A stretch of DNA of 64,000 bases from Candidatus Micrarchaeota archaeon CG1_02_47_40 (GCA_001871475.1 MNVE01000009.1:167583-231582), one strand, 5' to 3'; positions 24,853-33,978 are shown, counted from the first letter of the stretch. Numbers and translations: made by a program. Notes: generated by a model not told the origin, from the letters alone.

Positions 24853-26343
24853 TTACGTTCTTTTGTATAGGTATAATGTGCTTTTGAGTTCTATGTCTAT
24901 CCTGCGGCTGGGAGTGGAGAATTCTTTTTTGTAAATCAGGGAATACCCGCCGCGTTGGATGGAGGTATTGATTGCCTGCGGCACGAACTGATAGTTGAGA
25001 AAATCTTCGTGTATTAGCAGGTAATCAAATGGTTTTGCCGCTTGTTTTTCGGCATATGTTTTTTGTATGTCCGCGTTGATTGCCGCCTGTCCCTTGAATT
25101 TGGAAATTAAGTAATAATACTTTGTCGGATTCACTGCGTTGAGATAGATGTACGGGGAAACGTCGTAACCGAATACTGCCAGTTCCTTGCCGTTTATCTC
25201 TTTGCCGAATTTTGAGTAAAGTTCTTCGTGGGCGGAGATTGAACCTTGCGCGTAGGCATCTATATCGTAATTATAGACGGCATGACTGCCTTCTGAAACG
25301 AAAAAACTGTTTAAATAACAAAGCACAAAAAGAATGAAGAAGGCGCAGTTCAGATGTTCGTTTCTTGTCTTGAGTTTTTCAGAGAAATTTGAGAGTAGAA
25401 GGCAGAAAAAAGGCAGGAAAAGCGCGCTGCGATGATATAAGAAATCCCATGAGGTGAACCCGCTGGCGCCCGGAATAACAAGCAGATAGAACAGAGTGAT
25501 GCCGAAGCATGCAAGAACTTTTCGGTCTTTTCCAAGCAGGGGGAGCCCGATTATTCCGATTGTCAGAAAGGCAGCTGCATTTGGAACTGGAAGGGCGGGC
25601 ATTGAATTGCTTATGCAAACAAACCAGTAATCGGAAAGCGAATTTGCATAAAGAAGATACGCAAAAAAAAGCAGAAATGGAAGGAGGAAAGGAATTGCAA
25701 AAAGAAGAAGCTCCCTTGAGAAACGCAGAGGATTTGGCAGGATGAACTCATAAACGAGCCAGAAAATGAAAAAAGATGCTGGAATCGCTATCGGATTGGT
25801 ATGAATTGCAAATGAAGTAAAAATGCCCGCAAGAACGAGAAATGCCGCCTTCCTGCAGGATGCGTATTTTACTGCGCAGACTCCTGCAAGAAGGAGAAAA
25901 AAATTCACTATCGGCTCGGACATGCCAAAGGAGATTACGCTGGGGATGCTCATCAGAAGAAGATAGGAAATTTCCGCTATGCGGGGATTTTTTTCAGGAA
26001 AAAGGAATTTTGAAAGCCTGTTTATCAGCACTCCGCTGGCAAGAAGTATGATGAAGAAAACGAGCCTGTATCCAAGAGAGTTTGTGCCAAAGAGAAACCA
26101 TAGAATTGAATAAAAAAGATACAGAACCGGCCCCTTATTGTCAAACATATCTGAATAGGGTTGCTTTCCTTCGGTTATGCCCTTCCCCACGTTGAGAAAA
26201 ACAGATTCGTCATGCGAGAAGGGAAGGGAGAAATAGGGAAGCCAGAGAATGAGGATGATTAGATAGACTGCAAGAATGTGGTGCTTATGCACGAAAGCGG
26301 CGAATTTGTCTGCTGTCGCCTGTTCGTTTTGCTTGGAAGGCAT
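24853..26343 (-). CDS. Membrane glycosyltransferase, GT39-like
   Basis: 496 residues, multi-pass, with the first external loop FSHDESVFLNVGKGITEGKQ followed by YSDMFDNKGPVLYL; the DE pair and the GKGITEGK...DNKGP pattern are typical of archaeal and bacterial GT39-related enzymes. It lies at the end of a minus-strand unit after a polyprenol-phosphate sugar synthase and the pilin genes, suggesting it uses that donor to glycosylate surface proteins. Confidence 0.83.
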   Translation of the reverse strand: MPSKQNEQATADKFAAFVHKHHILAVYLIILILWLPYFSLPFSHDESVFLNVGKGITEGKQPYSDMFDNKGPVLYLFYSILWFLFGTNSLGYRLVFFIILLASGVLINRLSKFLFPEKNPRIAEISYLLLMSIPSVISFGMSEPIVNFFLLLAGVCAVKYASCRKAAFLVLAGIFTSFAIHTNPIAIPASFFIFWLVYEFILPNPLRFSRELLLFAIPFLLPFLLFFAYLLYANSLSDYWFVCISNSMPALPVPNAAAFLTIGIIGLPLLGKDRKVLACFGITLFYLLVIPGASGFTSWDFLYHRSALFLPFFCLLLSNFSEKLKTRNEHLNCAFFILFVLCYLNSFFVSEGSHAVYNYDIDAYAQGSISAHEELYSKFGKEINGKELAVFGYDVSPYIYLNAVNPTKYYYLISKFKGQAAINADIQKTYAEKQAAKPFDYLLIHEDFLNYQFVPQAINTSIQRGGYSLIYKKEFSTPSRRIDIELKSTLYLYKRT

Positions 26344-26356
26344 TTTGACTACATCC

Positions 26357-27040
26357 TTAAGCGAGCGACCTCAAGAAGTAAAGCATGTGCCTTGCATTGA
26401 ATTTTGAGGCGCCCCTGCCCCTTGGGGAGAATTTGTAGGGCACGCAGGCGATTTCCGCATCACTAGGCATGTGCTTTAGGAGCTCGAACATTATCTTGTA
26501 CCCTTCAAGCTGGAAAGAGTGCCTTAAAATAAGGGCTTTTGCAAGGGAGGTTCTCATGCCAAAAAAGCCGCTCATCAAATCAGGGGGAGTGCTTTTTCCC
26601 GCAAGTGTTAAGCGTGCGCTTGCAAGAAGGTGCGCGCCTTGGGAGAATAATTCACGGTGGGGGGGTAATGCTTCCTTAACTTTTTCCGCCCTGCATGCAA
26701 CTGCCATATCCGCACCTGCTTCTAAATAAGCAAGAAGCTCATTTATTGTCTTTACCGGATGCTGAAAGTCCGCATCCATCACTATAAAGTAGGGAGTTTT
26801 CGTGTGCAGAATGGCATCTATCACGGAAGCAGTAAGCCCGTGTATTTTTTTATTTTTGCGGTCAAGGAAAAGCACTTGCTTGGAAGAGAGGGAAAGCACT
26901 GCTTTTTTAGTTCTGTCCTTTGAGCCGTCGTCTGAAACGATTATATGCAGGTTTTTGCGTATTTGCAGTATTTTCCTTATGAGCAGAGGTACATTTTTCG
27001 CCTCATTCAGAGTTGGAAGAATTATGGTTAAGTTGCGCAA
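26357..27040 (-). CDS. Polyprenol-phosphate sugar synthase (GT2, DPM1-like)
   Basis: 227 residues. ILPTLNEAKNVPLL at the start, VSDDGSKDRT, the metal-binding DADFQHP (~87-93), LMSGFFGMR and RGRGASKFN follow the DPM1/dolichol-phosphate mannosyltransferase pattern. It lacks the C-terminal membrane helices of some homologues. A TTG start at 27040 is chosen: it follows an SD-like AGGTG (27050-27054) and aligns with the family; the frame is open much further upstream but overlaps the pilin gene. It likely makes the lipid-linked sugar used by the adjacent GT39 enzymes. Confidence 0.85.
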   Translation of the reverse strand: MRNLTIILPTLNEAKNVPLLIRKILQIRKNLHIIVSDDGSKDRTKKAVLSLSSKQVLFLDRKNKKIHGLTASVIDAILHTKTPYFIVMDADFQHPVKTINELLAYLEAGADMAVACRAEKVKEALPPHRELFSQGAHLLASARLTLAGKSTPPDLMSGFFGMRTSLAKALILRHSFQLEGYKIMFELLKHMPSDAEIACVPYKFSPRGRGASKFNARHMLYFLRSLA

Positions 27041-27054
27041 ATGGCACACCTTTC

Positions 27055-27384
27055 CTAACTGCAGTCTATCGGCTGTCCAAGCATTATTTCGAGCACCCAG
27101 GGAACGAGCACTACTATGAGGATGCCTATTACCGCGCCTGTTAGCATGCTTGTAGCCCATACGTTGGCTCTTGCCCGTGTTTCCGCACCCATGAACTGCC
27201 CGCCCGCATATACCGCGCCTGACGCGGTTATCATGAGCATTGCCGTAATAGGTATCAAATCCTTTATGAAAACGCATAAATCGTTGAGCGCGTTTGAGAG
27301 TTCTGTTTGCGCAAAAAGGGAAAGGGATAGAGATAGGAGAATGAAAAGGAATTTGTTTTTGAGGCTGTTGCTATCGGTGAACAT
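27055..27384 (-). CDS. VirB2-like pilin paralogue 1
   Basis: 109 residues: signal peptide ending near SLSLSLFAQ, a Cys (LNDLCVFIKD), hydrophobic helix 1, the basic loop GAETRARANVWATS, hydrophobic helix 2, and a C-terminal Cys (PIDCS). Signal peptide plus two helices joined by a short basic loop is the architecture of VirB2/TrbC pilins. The most divergent of the four array copies and last before the sugar synthase gene. Confidence 0.72.
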   Translation of the reverse strand: MFTDSNSLKNKFLFILLSLSLSLFAQTELSNALNDLCVFIKDLIPITAMLMITASGAVYAGGQFMGAETRARANVWATSMLTGAVIGILIVVLVPWVLEIMLGQPIDCS

Positions 27385-27476
27385 TTAAATCTAACCTTAA
27401 TTTAGCTGGGAAATGTTTAAAAAGAAATAGAAAAAGAAAAAGGAGAAAAAAGAAGAACGTGTGCCGGGTTTGTGTC

Positions 27477-27573
27477 TGTCCATGCGGTTGTACCGCCGCT
27501 ATACATTGTCGTTAGGATGCGCTCGTGCATGTCCATGCGGTTGTACCGCCGCTATACATTGTCGTTAGGATGC
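27477..27573. repeat. 44-bp direct duplication at the end of pilin gene 2
   Basis: An identical 44-bp sequence occurs at 27477-27520 and 27530-27573 (period 53 bp). One copy is in the last codons of pilin gene 2 and the other straddles and follows its stop. Because 53 is not a multiple of three, the duplication shifts frame and fixes the present C-terminus (AWTCTSAS). Confidence 0.8.
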
Positions 27574-27856
27574 CAGGTGCGACTGCCACTATCACTATTC
27601 CTATCAATGCGCCTGTAAGCATTGAGGTTGCCCATACATTTGCTCTTGCACGCGTCTCTGCACCCATCATCTGCCCTCCTGCATATACTGCACCTGCTCC
27701 TACGAGCATGAGCATTACGATTATGGGAATGACGCCGTTGATGAAAGTGCACAGAGAGCTAAGTCCTGAAGTCAAGTCTGCGGTTGTAGCAGAAAAGACT
27801 GCGCCTGCAAAAAGCACAAGCGTTAATCCGAAGAACTGCAGTTTTTTTATATCCAT
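27512..27856 (-). CDS. VirB2-like pilin paralogue 2
   Basis: 114 residues starting MDIKKLQFFGLTLVLFAGAV, aligned with MNIRKLQFIG in paralogues 3 and 4, which decides ATG 27856 over 27871; the upstream bases hold the SD GGGGTGGT. Signal peptide, LSSLCTFIN, helix 1, GAETRARANVWATS, helix 2, C-terminal Cys in AWTCTSAS. Its 3' end carries the 44-bp duplication. Confidence 0.78.
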   Translation of the reverse strand: MDIKKLQFFGLTLVLFAGAVFSATTADLTSGLSSLCTFINGVIPIIVMLMLVGAGAVYAGGQMMGAETRARANVWATSMLTGALIGIVIVAVAPGILTTMYSGGTTAWTCTSAS

Positions 27857-27885
27857 CCAAAACCACCCCATAATTTAAATTGCGT

Positions 27886-28221
27886 CTAGCCGCACATTGT
27901 TGACCAGCTGGATCCGCCATACATTGTTTCTAATATCCCGGGTGCGACTGCCACTATGACTATCCCTATCAATGCTCCAACGAGCATGCTTGTAGCCCAA
28001 ACATTTGCCCTTGCACGTGTCTCTGCGCCCATCATCTGCCCTCCTGCGTATACTGCTCCCGCCCCTACGAGCATAAGCATTACGACGATTGGAATGATGC
28101 TGTTGATGAATGTGCAAAGTGCCGTCAAGCCTGACATGAGTGTTTGCGTGGTTTGCGCAAATGCCATTCCTGTCAGCAATATTGCAAACAGACCGATAAA
28201 CTGCAGTTTCCTAATATTCAT
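27886..28221 (-). CDS. VirB2-like pilin paralogue 3
   Basis: 111 residues: signal peptide (cleavage likely after MAFAQ), LTALCTFINS, helix 1 VIPIVVMLMLVGAGAVYAGG, loop GAETRARANVW, helix 2, and C-terminal STMCG. Nearly identical to paralogues 2 and 4 from the first Cys to the end of helix 2, implying recent duplication or gene conversion. SD GGTGG precedes the start; 24-bp spacer from paralogue 4. Confidence 0.78.
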   Translation of the reverse strand: MNIRKLQFIGLFAILLTGMAFAQTTQTLMSGLTALCTFINSIIPIVVMLMLVGAGAVYAGGQMMGAETRARANVWATSMLVGALIGIVIVAVAPGILETMYGGSSWSTMCG

Positions 28222-28245
28222 TTAAACCACCATTTAAGTTTTTAT

Positions 28246-28581
28246 TTAAGATATGCCGCACGGAGTGCCCCATCCTGTTCCATACATCTGGCCGAGTATG
28301 CCTGGCGCGACTGCCACTATAACTATTCCTATCAATGCGCCTGTAAGCATTGAGGTAGCCCAGACGTTTGCCCTTGCACGCGTCTCTGCACCCATCATCT
28401 GTCCGCCAGCGTATACTGCGCCTGCCCCGACAAGCATGAGCATTACTATGATTGGGATTACGCTGTTGATGAAAGTGCACAGGCTGGACAGCCCAGTAGT
28501 TATGGCAGAAGTATCTGCAAATGCCATTCCCGCAAGCAGGACCGCAAACATTCCAATAAACTGCAGTTTCCTAATATTCAT
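28246..28581 (-). CDS. VirB2-like pilin paralogue 4
   Basis: 111 residues, same layout as paralogue 3 with C-terminal GTPCGIS. It is the first pilin of the array. A TATA-like TTTATAAATC on the minus strand (28620-28629) and SD GGTGGT before the ATG imply its own promoter with a ~20-base leader, so the pilins can be made in excess over the upstream giant protein. Confidence 0.78.
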   Translation of the reverse strand: MNIRKLQFIGMFAVLLAGMAFADTSAITTGLSSLCTFINSVIPIIVMLMLVGAGAVYAGGQMMGAETRARANVWATSMLTGALIGIVIVAVAPGILGQMYGTGWGTPCGIS

Positions 28582-28623
28582 TTAACCACCTTTTGAACGT
28601 TGTGTAAAAGACAAATACGAGAT

Positions 28624-31600
28624 TTATAAACCTATTTCTTGGGGTTCCTTTGTTTTCTGCCTTGTGGGCGAGTCGTTTTTTTCCTCTTCTGGTTTTAACT
28701 TGTGTGCGGGAGTGGGCTTTTTCCCTCCCCTGAAAAGAAGGAAAAATGCAAGAAGGCAGAGCAAAAGAACGGTGGCAAGCGCGAGAAGAAGGGCATTGTT
28801 GTCGGATGGCTTTGCAGGAGAGAGGGAGGCAAGAATGAGGGAAACTTCCTTTGGTATGTTTTGAGTTAGGGAAAGGGAGCGGCAGAAGTCGGAATTTTTT
28901 AGAGCGGAGGAGCTTTCTGAAAGCTTGGAGGAGAATTCGGAGAGTTTTTGTTGGAGCTCGGGGATGGAGGAATTCTGGGATTGGAGGCGGGAGATTGATG
29001 CTTGGGCAAGCTGATGGGAGGAGTGCGCTGTCTTTTCAAGCAGGGCGAGGGTTGAGAGGGTTTTGTTTTGGAGGGAATGAAAGGAGGAAAGGGAGGAGTC
29101 AAGCTCGCTGTTTTCGGACACTGTTGGGCTTGAGCCAGCTTGCAGTTTGGTTTTCGATTTCAATATTTTTTTGTCTATTGCTTCAAGTTCGCTTTCCAAC
29201 TGCTTTGGGGTTTTGAAGAAGGAGAAGGAGAGTTTGTAATCTGTTGCTTTGGAGTAGTGGAGGGAATAGTTCTGCAGGAGAAGGGAGAAGGACTGCTTTT
29301 GGATTTCGTATTCGGCTATTCTGGAGAGGGAGAGGGAAGCCGCGGAGGAAGAGAAGGAATCCAGCATGGTTTTTGCAGAGGAGATTTGCAGAGCGGTTTG
29401 CTCAAGCGAAAGAGAAGCGCTTATGTAATCTTCGGAAAGGAGGGAGGAATAGGAGGAGTCGAGGGAAGAGGAGATGTTTTTGAGGAGGAAATTGATATTT
29501 GAACGTTCGGTAGTGTTGAGCGAAAGGTAGAATGCTTTGTCTTCAAGAAGTAATTTTTCAGAGGTGAGATTTTCATAAATGGAATTCAGGAATGAGGAAA
29601 TTTCTCCCCCCTCCAGCTTTTCGTTTGCCGCCAAAAGAAGGGAAAGCGCTTCTTTTGTATTTCCCTCTTCAAATTTCCTCTGCGCGTCTGAAAGGAGTTT
29701 TTGCGAAGCGAGTATGCCTAGTTGGAGGCGGGTGGTTTCAAGCGTGCTTCTGTTTGCAAAGTATGAGAGGGTGTTGTTTGCTTCCGCAAGTTTTTCTTCT
29801 GTTTTGTTTTTTTGCAGAAGGTATTCGTTTTCAAGAAGGGTGCTTTCCTGCCAGGAGGAGGAGAGGAGGCTTTCCAATTCTATAAGAGATTTTATGGCAT
29901 CGGCATATTTTCCTGCGCTTATCAGGCTCTGCGCCTCTGCGTAAAGGGAAAGCGCCTTTGTATTTGAGGGGAAATCGGAAGGGGAATAAAGGGAGAAAAG
30001 GTAATTTGCATAATTCTCGGAATCATCTATGGTGTAGGAAACCGAAAAGGAAGCTGAATCGCCTTGGGAAATTGAGTTGAGGATGAAGGAGTAGAAAAGC
30101 GCACCCCCGCTGAATTGGTGCGAAACGGAGCGTATTTCATTTGCAGAAAGAGGGATAAGCGCAAAGTTTTTCGGGGAAGCGTTTGCAAAATCATTCGTGG
30201 AGATGCGCAAATTCTCAAAATCGGCAGAGAAATCGGAAAGGGAAAGCGTGTAGGAGATTGAAAGCGTTTGCGCGTTTTGAGTGGTTTGCACATTGGTTTT
30301 TGAGAGGGAGTAGGGGGAAGGGAGCGAATAGGAGAAAATGAAAGAGTCTTTTCCCTTTTTCACGTTTTCAAGGGTGATTTTTGCGTAAGCGGGATAGCGC
30401 TCAATTGAGGGGTTTTGGTATGCGTAGGAGGCGGAGAGGCTGGCAGAAGTAATTGGAATGGGAATTTTTGCGCACAGTAAGGGGTAATCGGAGTAGGATT
30501 CGAAGGAGAGTTCGTTTTCTACAAGCGCCTCTTCCTGCGTGGAATCCGCCTCCTGCTTTATGGAGGATGTTTTTGCCGGAAGGGATGTCTTCTCAAACAG
30601 GAGGGAGTGCTGCGAGTATGCTGGAAGTGAGGAGAAGCGCAAGAGAAGGGAATTTTTTGAGGAAGAGTATGCGGCATCTTTTAGAATTTGCGGGGGGGAG
30701 ATGGCATCCTCAATGCCGAATTCGGCAGAGAGTGGAATTTGCACGGTTATTTCCGAGGGAGAGGAGAGGGGGGAGGGGTTTGAAATTGTTATTTGAGCGC
30801 TTTGCAGCAACGGCTCGTCAATGCACGCAAGTGAAGGAGAGTAGAATGAAACTTGAGAGTTGTCTGAAAGAATCTGTGAGAGCGCTTGCGAGGCCTTCTG
30901 CTCAAAGAAAATGCGCACCTTTTCGTATTCAGAATCTATTTTCACGAAATTTCCTGCTGCCGTGCGTATGTTGAGAATTCCTCCGGGAAAGTAAGTGGAC
31001 TCTATTGAGTTGAGTGAAGAGATTTGCTGGGGAAGAAGTGAGGCAAAATAGGGCGCCTGCAAAAGAAGCGAGTTTCGCGTTTCATCCAATGTATCAAAGA
31101 GATTCTGCTCGCGCAAGAAAAGAGAGTCTATCCGTGAGGAGATGGAAGAGGAGAGGGAAGCATAAGTTTCCTCTGAAAGTGCGCTTTCTTTGCTTATCGC
31201 AAGATATTGCTCGTAGAACTGCCTGTCTTCTGCTGCATCAATTCCATCCTTCTCTGCCGATGAGATGAAACGGGAGTATTCGGAAAGAAGCCTTTGCAGT
31301 TCCATTTGCGTAAGTGTGCCGGCGAAACTGCTTGTTTGTGAAAGCTCCCTTTGTGAGCGCATTGAAAGGGAGATGGAATTGACAAAAAGGCGGAATTTTT
31401 CCCCTACCGGTTGCGCGGAATCCGCCAGGGTGAAGTTTGCCTGTGCGCGTTCAAGCAATGATTGGGAAACGTGCCTTTGCACTTCGGATGAGCCGGAGGT
31501 GGAGGGAAATGCGGAAAGAGCGTCTTGCGCCTGCAGAATTTCCTGGTTTGCTTTTTCCCTTGCAGTTGAAACGAGCGACTGCGCCTCTCCCTCAAGCGAG

Positions 31601-32796
31601 CCAAGAAGCGTGCGCGCTTCTTTTGAGTTTGCGATGCATTCCCCTGATTGGGAAATGGAAAGTGAGGCATACTCCCTGTTTTTTGCATTAAGCGTGCTGC
31701 GTGCGTTCTTGGAGTATCCTTGCGCATTTGCAAGCTTGGTTTGCGCATGGAAAAACTTATCTGAAAGTGTGCCGGCAAAGGGAACGGCAGTTATTTCTTT
31801 TCCATTTATGAATGCAATGCTTGCCTCGTCAAATTCCTCAAAATTATGGCGGCGGTTCTGTGAAATGGCACCATCAAGCAAAAGTATTTCCTGTTCGCAT
31901 TCCTGATTGGCAAAATCCGCCTCATTTTCCATTTTTATGAGCGTATTTTTGGCGGTTTTATCGTATGCGAGGATTGTTTCAAGAAGGTTTGGAGTGGGGC
32001 TTGCGCCGAGAAGGGAAAAAAGAAGGTAAGATGAAGAGTTGTCGGGCGGCAGTTTCTGGATAAGGCGCAAGGAAAGTGAGGAGGAAAGGTTTTGGAGCAG
32101 GTAGTATTGCGAGTTGCCTGCGAAAATTTCGTTTTTTATCTGAAGGTAATCGGCTTTTGCAATGCCGGCGTATGTGTTTGAATCTGCTCCTGCAAAATCA
32201 AGTGCCTGCATGTTTTTTGAAAGGGAGGAGAGGGCAAGATTGATTGCCGCGGACGCGTGCCCATGTGAGGAAATGTAATCGGACATTGCACCCTTCCAGA
32301 AATTTCCAAAATCCATAGTATAGGCGTAAACGTCTGCAATTTTGAGAGTTAAATAAAAGGGCTGGCCGAAAAAGAGCGCGGGATTTTCAAAAAAGACGCT
32401 GAAATCCTTCACCTTTTTTGCATTTGTGTAAAGGGTTTTTGCGAGTGCGGCTTTTTCATTTGCGCTTGCAAGCTTTAGGTTCGATTCATCTATGTGCGAA
32501 GAGATGGATTTGGGATTGGGATTTTCTGAAAGGAAGGGAGAGTAATATGCGGAATCGTGCAGGGAAATTTCTTCCATTCTAACAGACTCCAGCTCGGACT
32601 CAAACCCGCCGGTCCACAGATTCACGCCCGGCAATTTGATTATGCCAGGATGCTGCGCCTCAAAGGACGGGGAGAGCCAGTATTGTTGATAAGACTCAAT
32701 GAAAGGCGGAGAGGAATAAACATCCTGGGCAAAAAGAGGGGAGAAGAATGAAAGTAGGAAAAGAAGCGCAAAAAGAAGGAAGGGGAAAATGCGCAT
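28624..32796 (-). CDS. Giant Ser-rich coiled-coil surface protein with C-terminal anchor
   Basis: 1390 residues. Signal peptide MRIFPFLLFALLFLLSFFSP ends near LFAQ; residues ~100-640 and ~960-1330 are long helical/coiled-coil stretches; residues ~660-950 are beta-rich, probably Ig-like (SEITVQIPLSAEFGIED). A single transmembrane helix (LLLALATVLLLCLLAFFLLF) near the end is followed by a basic tail. Start 32796 is chosen: a TATA-like TTTAAATG lies ~27 bases upstream; ATG 32820 would overlap it. It directly precedes the pilin array on the same strand, suggesting a surface platform, assembly or adhesin role. No family recognised. Confidence 0.72.
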   Translation of the reverse strand: MRIFPFLLFALLFLLSFFSPLFAQDVYSSPPFIESYQQYWLSPSFEAQHPGIIKLPGVNLWTGGFESELESVRMEEISLHDSAYYSPFLSENPNPKSISSHIDESNLKLASANEKAALAKTLYTNAKKVKDFSVFFENPALFFGQPFYLTLKIADVYAYTMDFGNFWKGAMSDYISSHGHASAAINLALSSLSKNMQALDFAGADSNTYAGIAKADYLQIKNEIFAGNSQYYLLQNLSSSLSLRLIQKLPPDNSSSYLLFSLLGASPTPNLLETILAYDKTAKNTLIKMENEADFANQECEQEILLLDGAISQNRRHNFEEFDEASIAFINGKEITAVPFAGTLSDKFFHAQTKLANAQGYSKNARSTLNAKNREYASLSISQSGECIANSKEARTLLGSLEGEAQSLVSTAREKANQEILQAQDALSAFPSTSGSSEVQRHVSQSLLERAQANFTLADSAQPVGEKFRLFVNSISLSMRSQRELSQTSSFAGTLTQMELQRLLSEYSRFISSAEKDGIDAAEDRQFYEQYLAISKESALSEETYASLSSSISSRIDSLFLREQNLFDTLDETRNSLLLQAPYFASLLPQQISSLNSIESTYFPGGILNIRTAAGNFVKIDSEYEKVRIFFEQKASQALSQILSDNSQVSFYSPSLACIDEPLLQSAQITISNPSPLSSPSEITVQIPLSAEFGIEDAISPPQILKDAAYSSSKNSLLLRFSSLPAYSQHSLLFEKTSLPAKTSSIKQEADSTQEEALVENELSFESYSDYPLLCAKIPIPITSASLSASYAYQNPSIERYPAYAKITLENVKKGKDSFIFSYSLPSPYSLSKTNVQTTQNAQTLSISYTLSLSDFSADFENLRISTNDFANASPKNFALIPLSANEIRSVSHQFSGGALFYSFILNSISQGDSASFSVSYTIDDSENYANYLFSLYSPSDFPSNTKALSLYAEAQSLISAGKYADAIKSLIELESLLSSSWQESTLLENEYLLQKNKTEEKLAEANNTLSYFANRSTLETTRLQLGILASQKLLSDAQRKFEEGNTKEALSLLLAANEKLEGGEISSFLNSIYENLTSEKLLLEDKAFYLSLNTTERSNINFLLKNISSSLDSSYSSLLSEDYISASLSLEQTALQISSAKTMLDSFSSSAASLSLSRIAEYEIQKQSFSLLLQNYSLHYSKATDYKLSFSFFKTPKQLESELEAIDKKILKSKTKLQAGSSPTVSENSELDSSLSSFHSLQNKTLSTLALLEKTAHSSHQLAQASISRLQSQNSSIPELQQKLSEFSSKLSESSSALKNSDFCRSLSLTQNIPKEVSLILASLSPAKPSDNNALLLALATVLLLCLLAFFLLFRGGKKPTPAHKLKPEEEKNDSPTRQKTKEPQEIGL

Positions 32797-32820
32797 GTAT
32801 AGTAAATGGAGATAAATCAT

Positions 32821-33978
32821 TTAAACTTTTACAAGCGGCCTTGCCCCGTCATGCTCTACTACTATAGTGGTTTCAGCCTGCGAAACCAGCGAGCCCTTCT
32901 CATCGGAAAGCACCGGATAGGGGTAAAGTATCCCTAAATTCATCATCTCTTTCAGAGAAGCGGAAAGAAGGAGCTTTGAGGTGAATTTCTTCACCAGCCA
33001 GCGCTGTGCAAACGGAAGTGTCAGGAAATTCTCGGCTGCAAAGGAAAGCACCTGCCTTGAGGTGCGGAGGCGCGTGTTGCCCGCCTGGAGTATCTGGAAA
33101 ATTTCCACCTGGTCGGTTTCGTGCACCTGCCCCTTTCCGGTTGAGGCAAATGGCTCTATCGCAAAAAAATCCCCTTCCCTTATCTCATAGCCGCCATCAT
33201 GCGCGATGTTGGGTATTTCGGGCCCTGCGTGAAGCACGTATGGCTGAAGCATGTGCCCGGTAAGATTTTCTATTGGCTTAAAGCCTAGTTTGCGGATTTC
33301 GTCTTCTATGGCTTTTCCTATTTCCCCTGTTTTTTTTCCCGGGCGGATTGAGCTTATTGCCGCGGAAAGTGCATTTTGAGCTGCGTCTATCTGCTTTCCA
33401 TTCTCTTCGGACAGGTCTATGGTGTATGCGACATCCGCAATGCAGCCGTTTATGTGCACACCAAAGTCCACCTTCACCATATCGCGCTCCCCAAGCAAAA
33501 GAGGGCAGTCCGCCTCTGGCGTCAGGTGAGCGGCAATTTCATTCACCGATACATTCACTGGAAAGGCGGGTTTGCCTGCCGCGTCGCTAATCATTTTTTC
33601 TATCGTTTCTGCTATGTCAAGATAGGATGCTCCGGGCATTATGAGCTTTTTTGATTCCTCGCGTATTGAGAATGCGATTTTGCCTGCCTGCTCGTAAAAG
33701 GAGAGGATTTCTTCCTGTGAATAGTACTCGCTGTGTTCTTTTTCGTGTTTGCTATCGTCGGTAGGCGTGCCCTCGCTTTCGCCGTGTGTGTGTTTGTTTT
33801 CGTGCGTGTGCCCGCTTTCAGTGCCCTGCATATGCCCGATTTCACTGTGTGCGCGTTCGCTTTCGGTGCCTTGCGCGTGCCCATGTTCATGGGCGTGTGT
33901 GTGCTCGCCGCCATCATGTTCGTGCGCATTTTCAGGCGAATCGGCAGAGCTTTCCTGTTTTTTTTCTTCTTTTGGCAT
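32821..33978 (-). CDS. map: Type II methionine aminopeptidase with His-rich N-terminal extension
   Basis: 385 residues. The pita-bread domain has the five metal ligands: Asp in VKVDFGVH, Asp in GCIADVAY, His in LTGHMLQPY, Glu in FAIEPFAS, and Glu in SQAETTIVVEHDG, plus the type II insertion. It removes initiator Met from new proteins. Residues ~10-90 are an unusual His/Glu/Gly-rich extension with many HxH groups (HTHAHEHGHAQG) and repeated GTES-GH blocks, likely able to bind metal ions. Start ATG 33978 follows the HAD gene with an SD-like GTGAT. Confidence 0.93.
   Translation of the reverse strand: MPKEEKKQESSADSPENAHEHDGGEHTHAHEHGHAQGTESERAHSEIGHMQGTESGHTHENKHTHGESEGTPTDDSKHEKEHSEYYSQEEILSFYEQAGKIAFSIREESKKLIMPGASYLDIAETIEKMISDAAGKPAFPVNVSVNEIAAHLTPEADCPLLLGERDMVKVDFGVHINGCIADVAYTIDLSEENGKQIDAAQNALSAAISSIRPGKKTGEIGKAIEDEIRKLGFKPIENLTGHMLQPYVLHAGPEIPNIAHDGGYEIREGDFFAIEPFASTGKGQVHETDQVEIFQILQAGNTRLRTSRQVLSFAAENFLTLPFAQRWLVKKFTSKLLLSASLKEMMNLGILYPYPVLSDEKGSLVSQAETTIVVEHDGARPLVKV

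Noticed and set aside
26357..27277. Long N-terminal extension of the DPM1-like synthase
   Set aside because: The extra ~79 residues are an out-of-frame reading of the pilin gene; the catalytic domain starts at the TTG at 27040.
27525..28585. Plus-strand frames opposite the pilin genes
   Set aside because: They repeat only because the pilins are paralogous; no signal or start signals on that strand.
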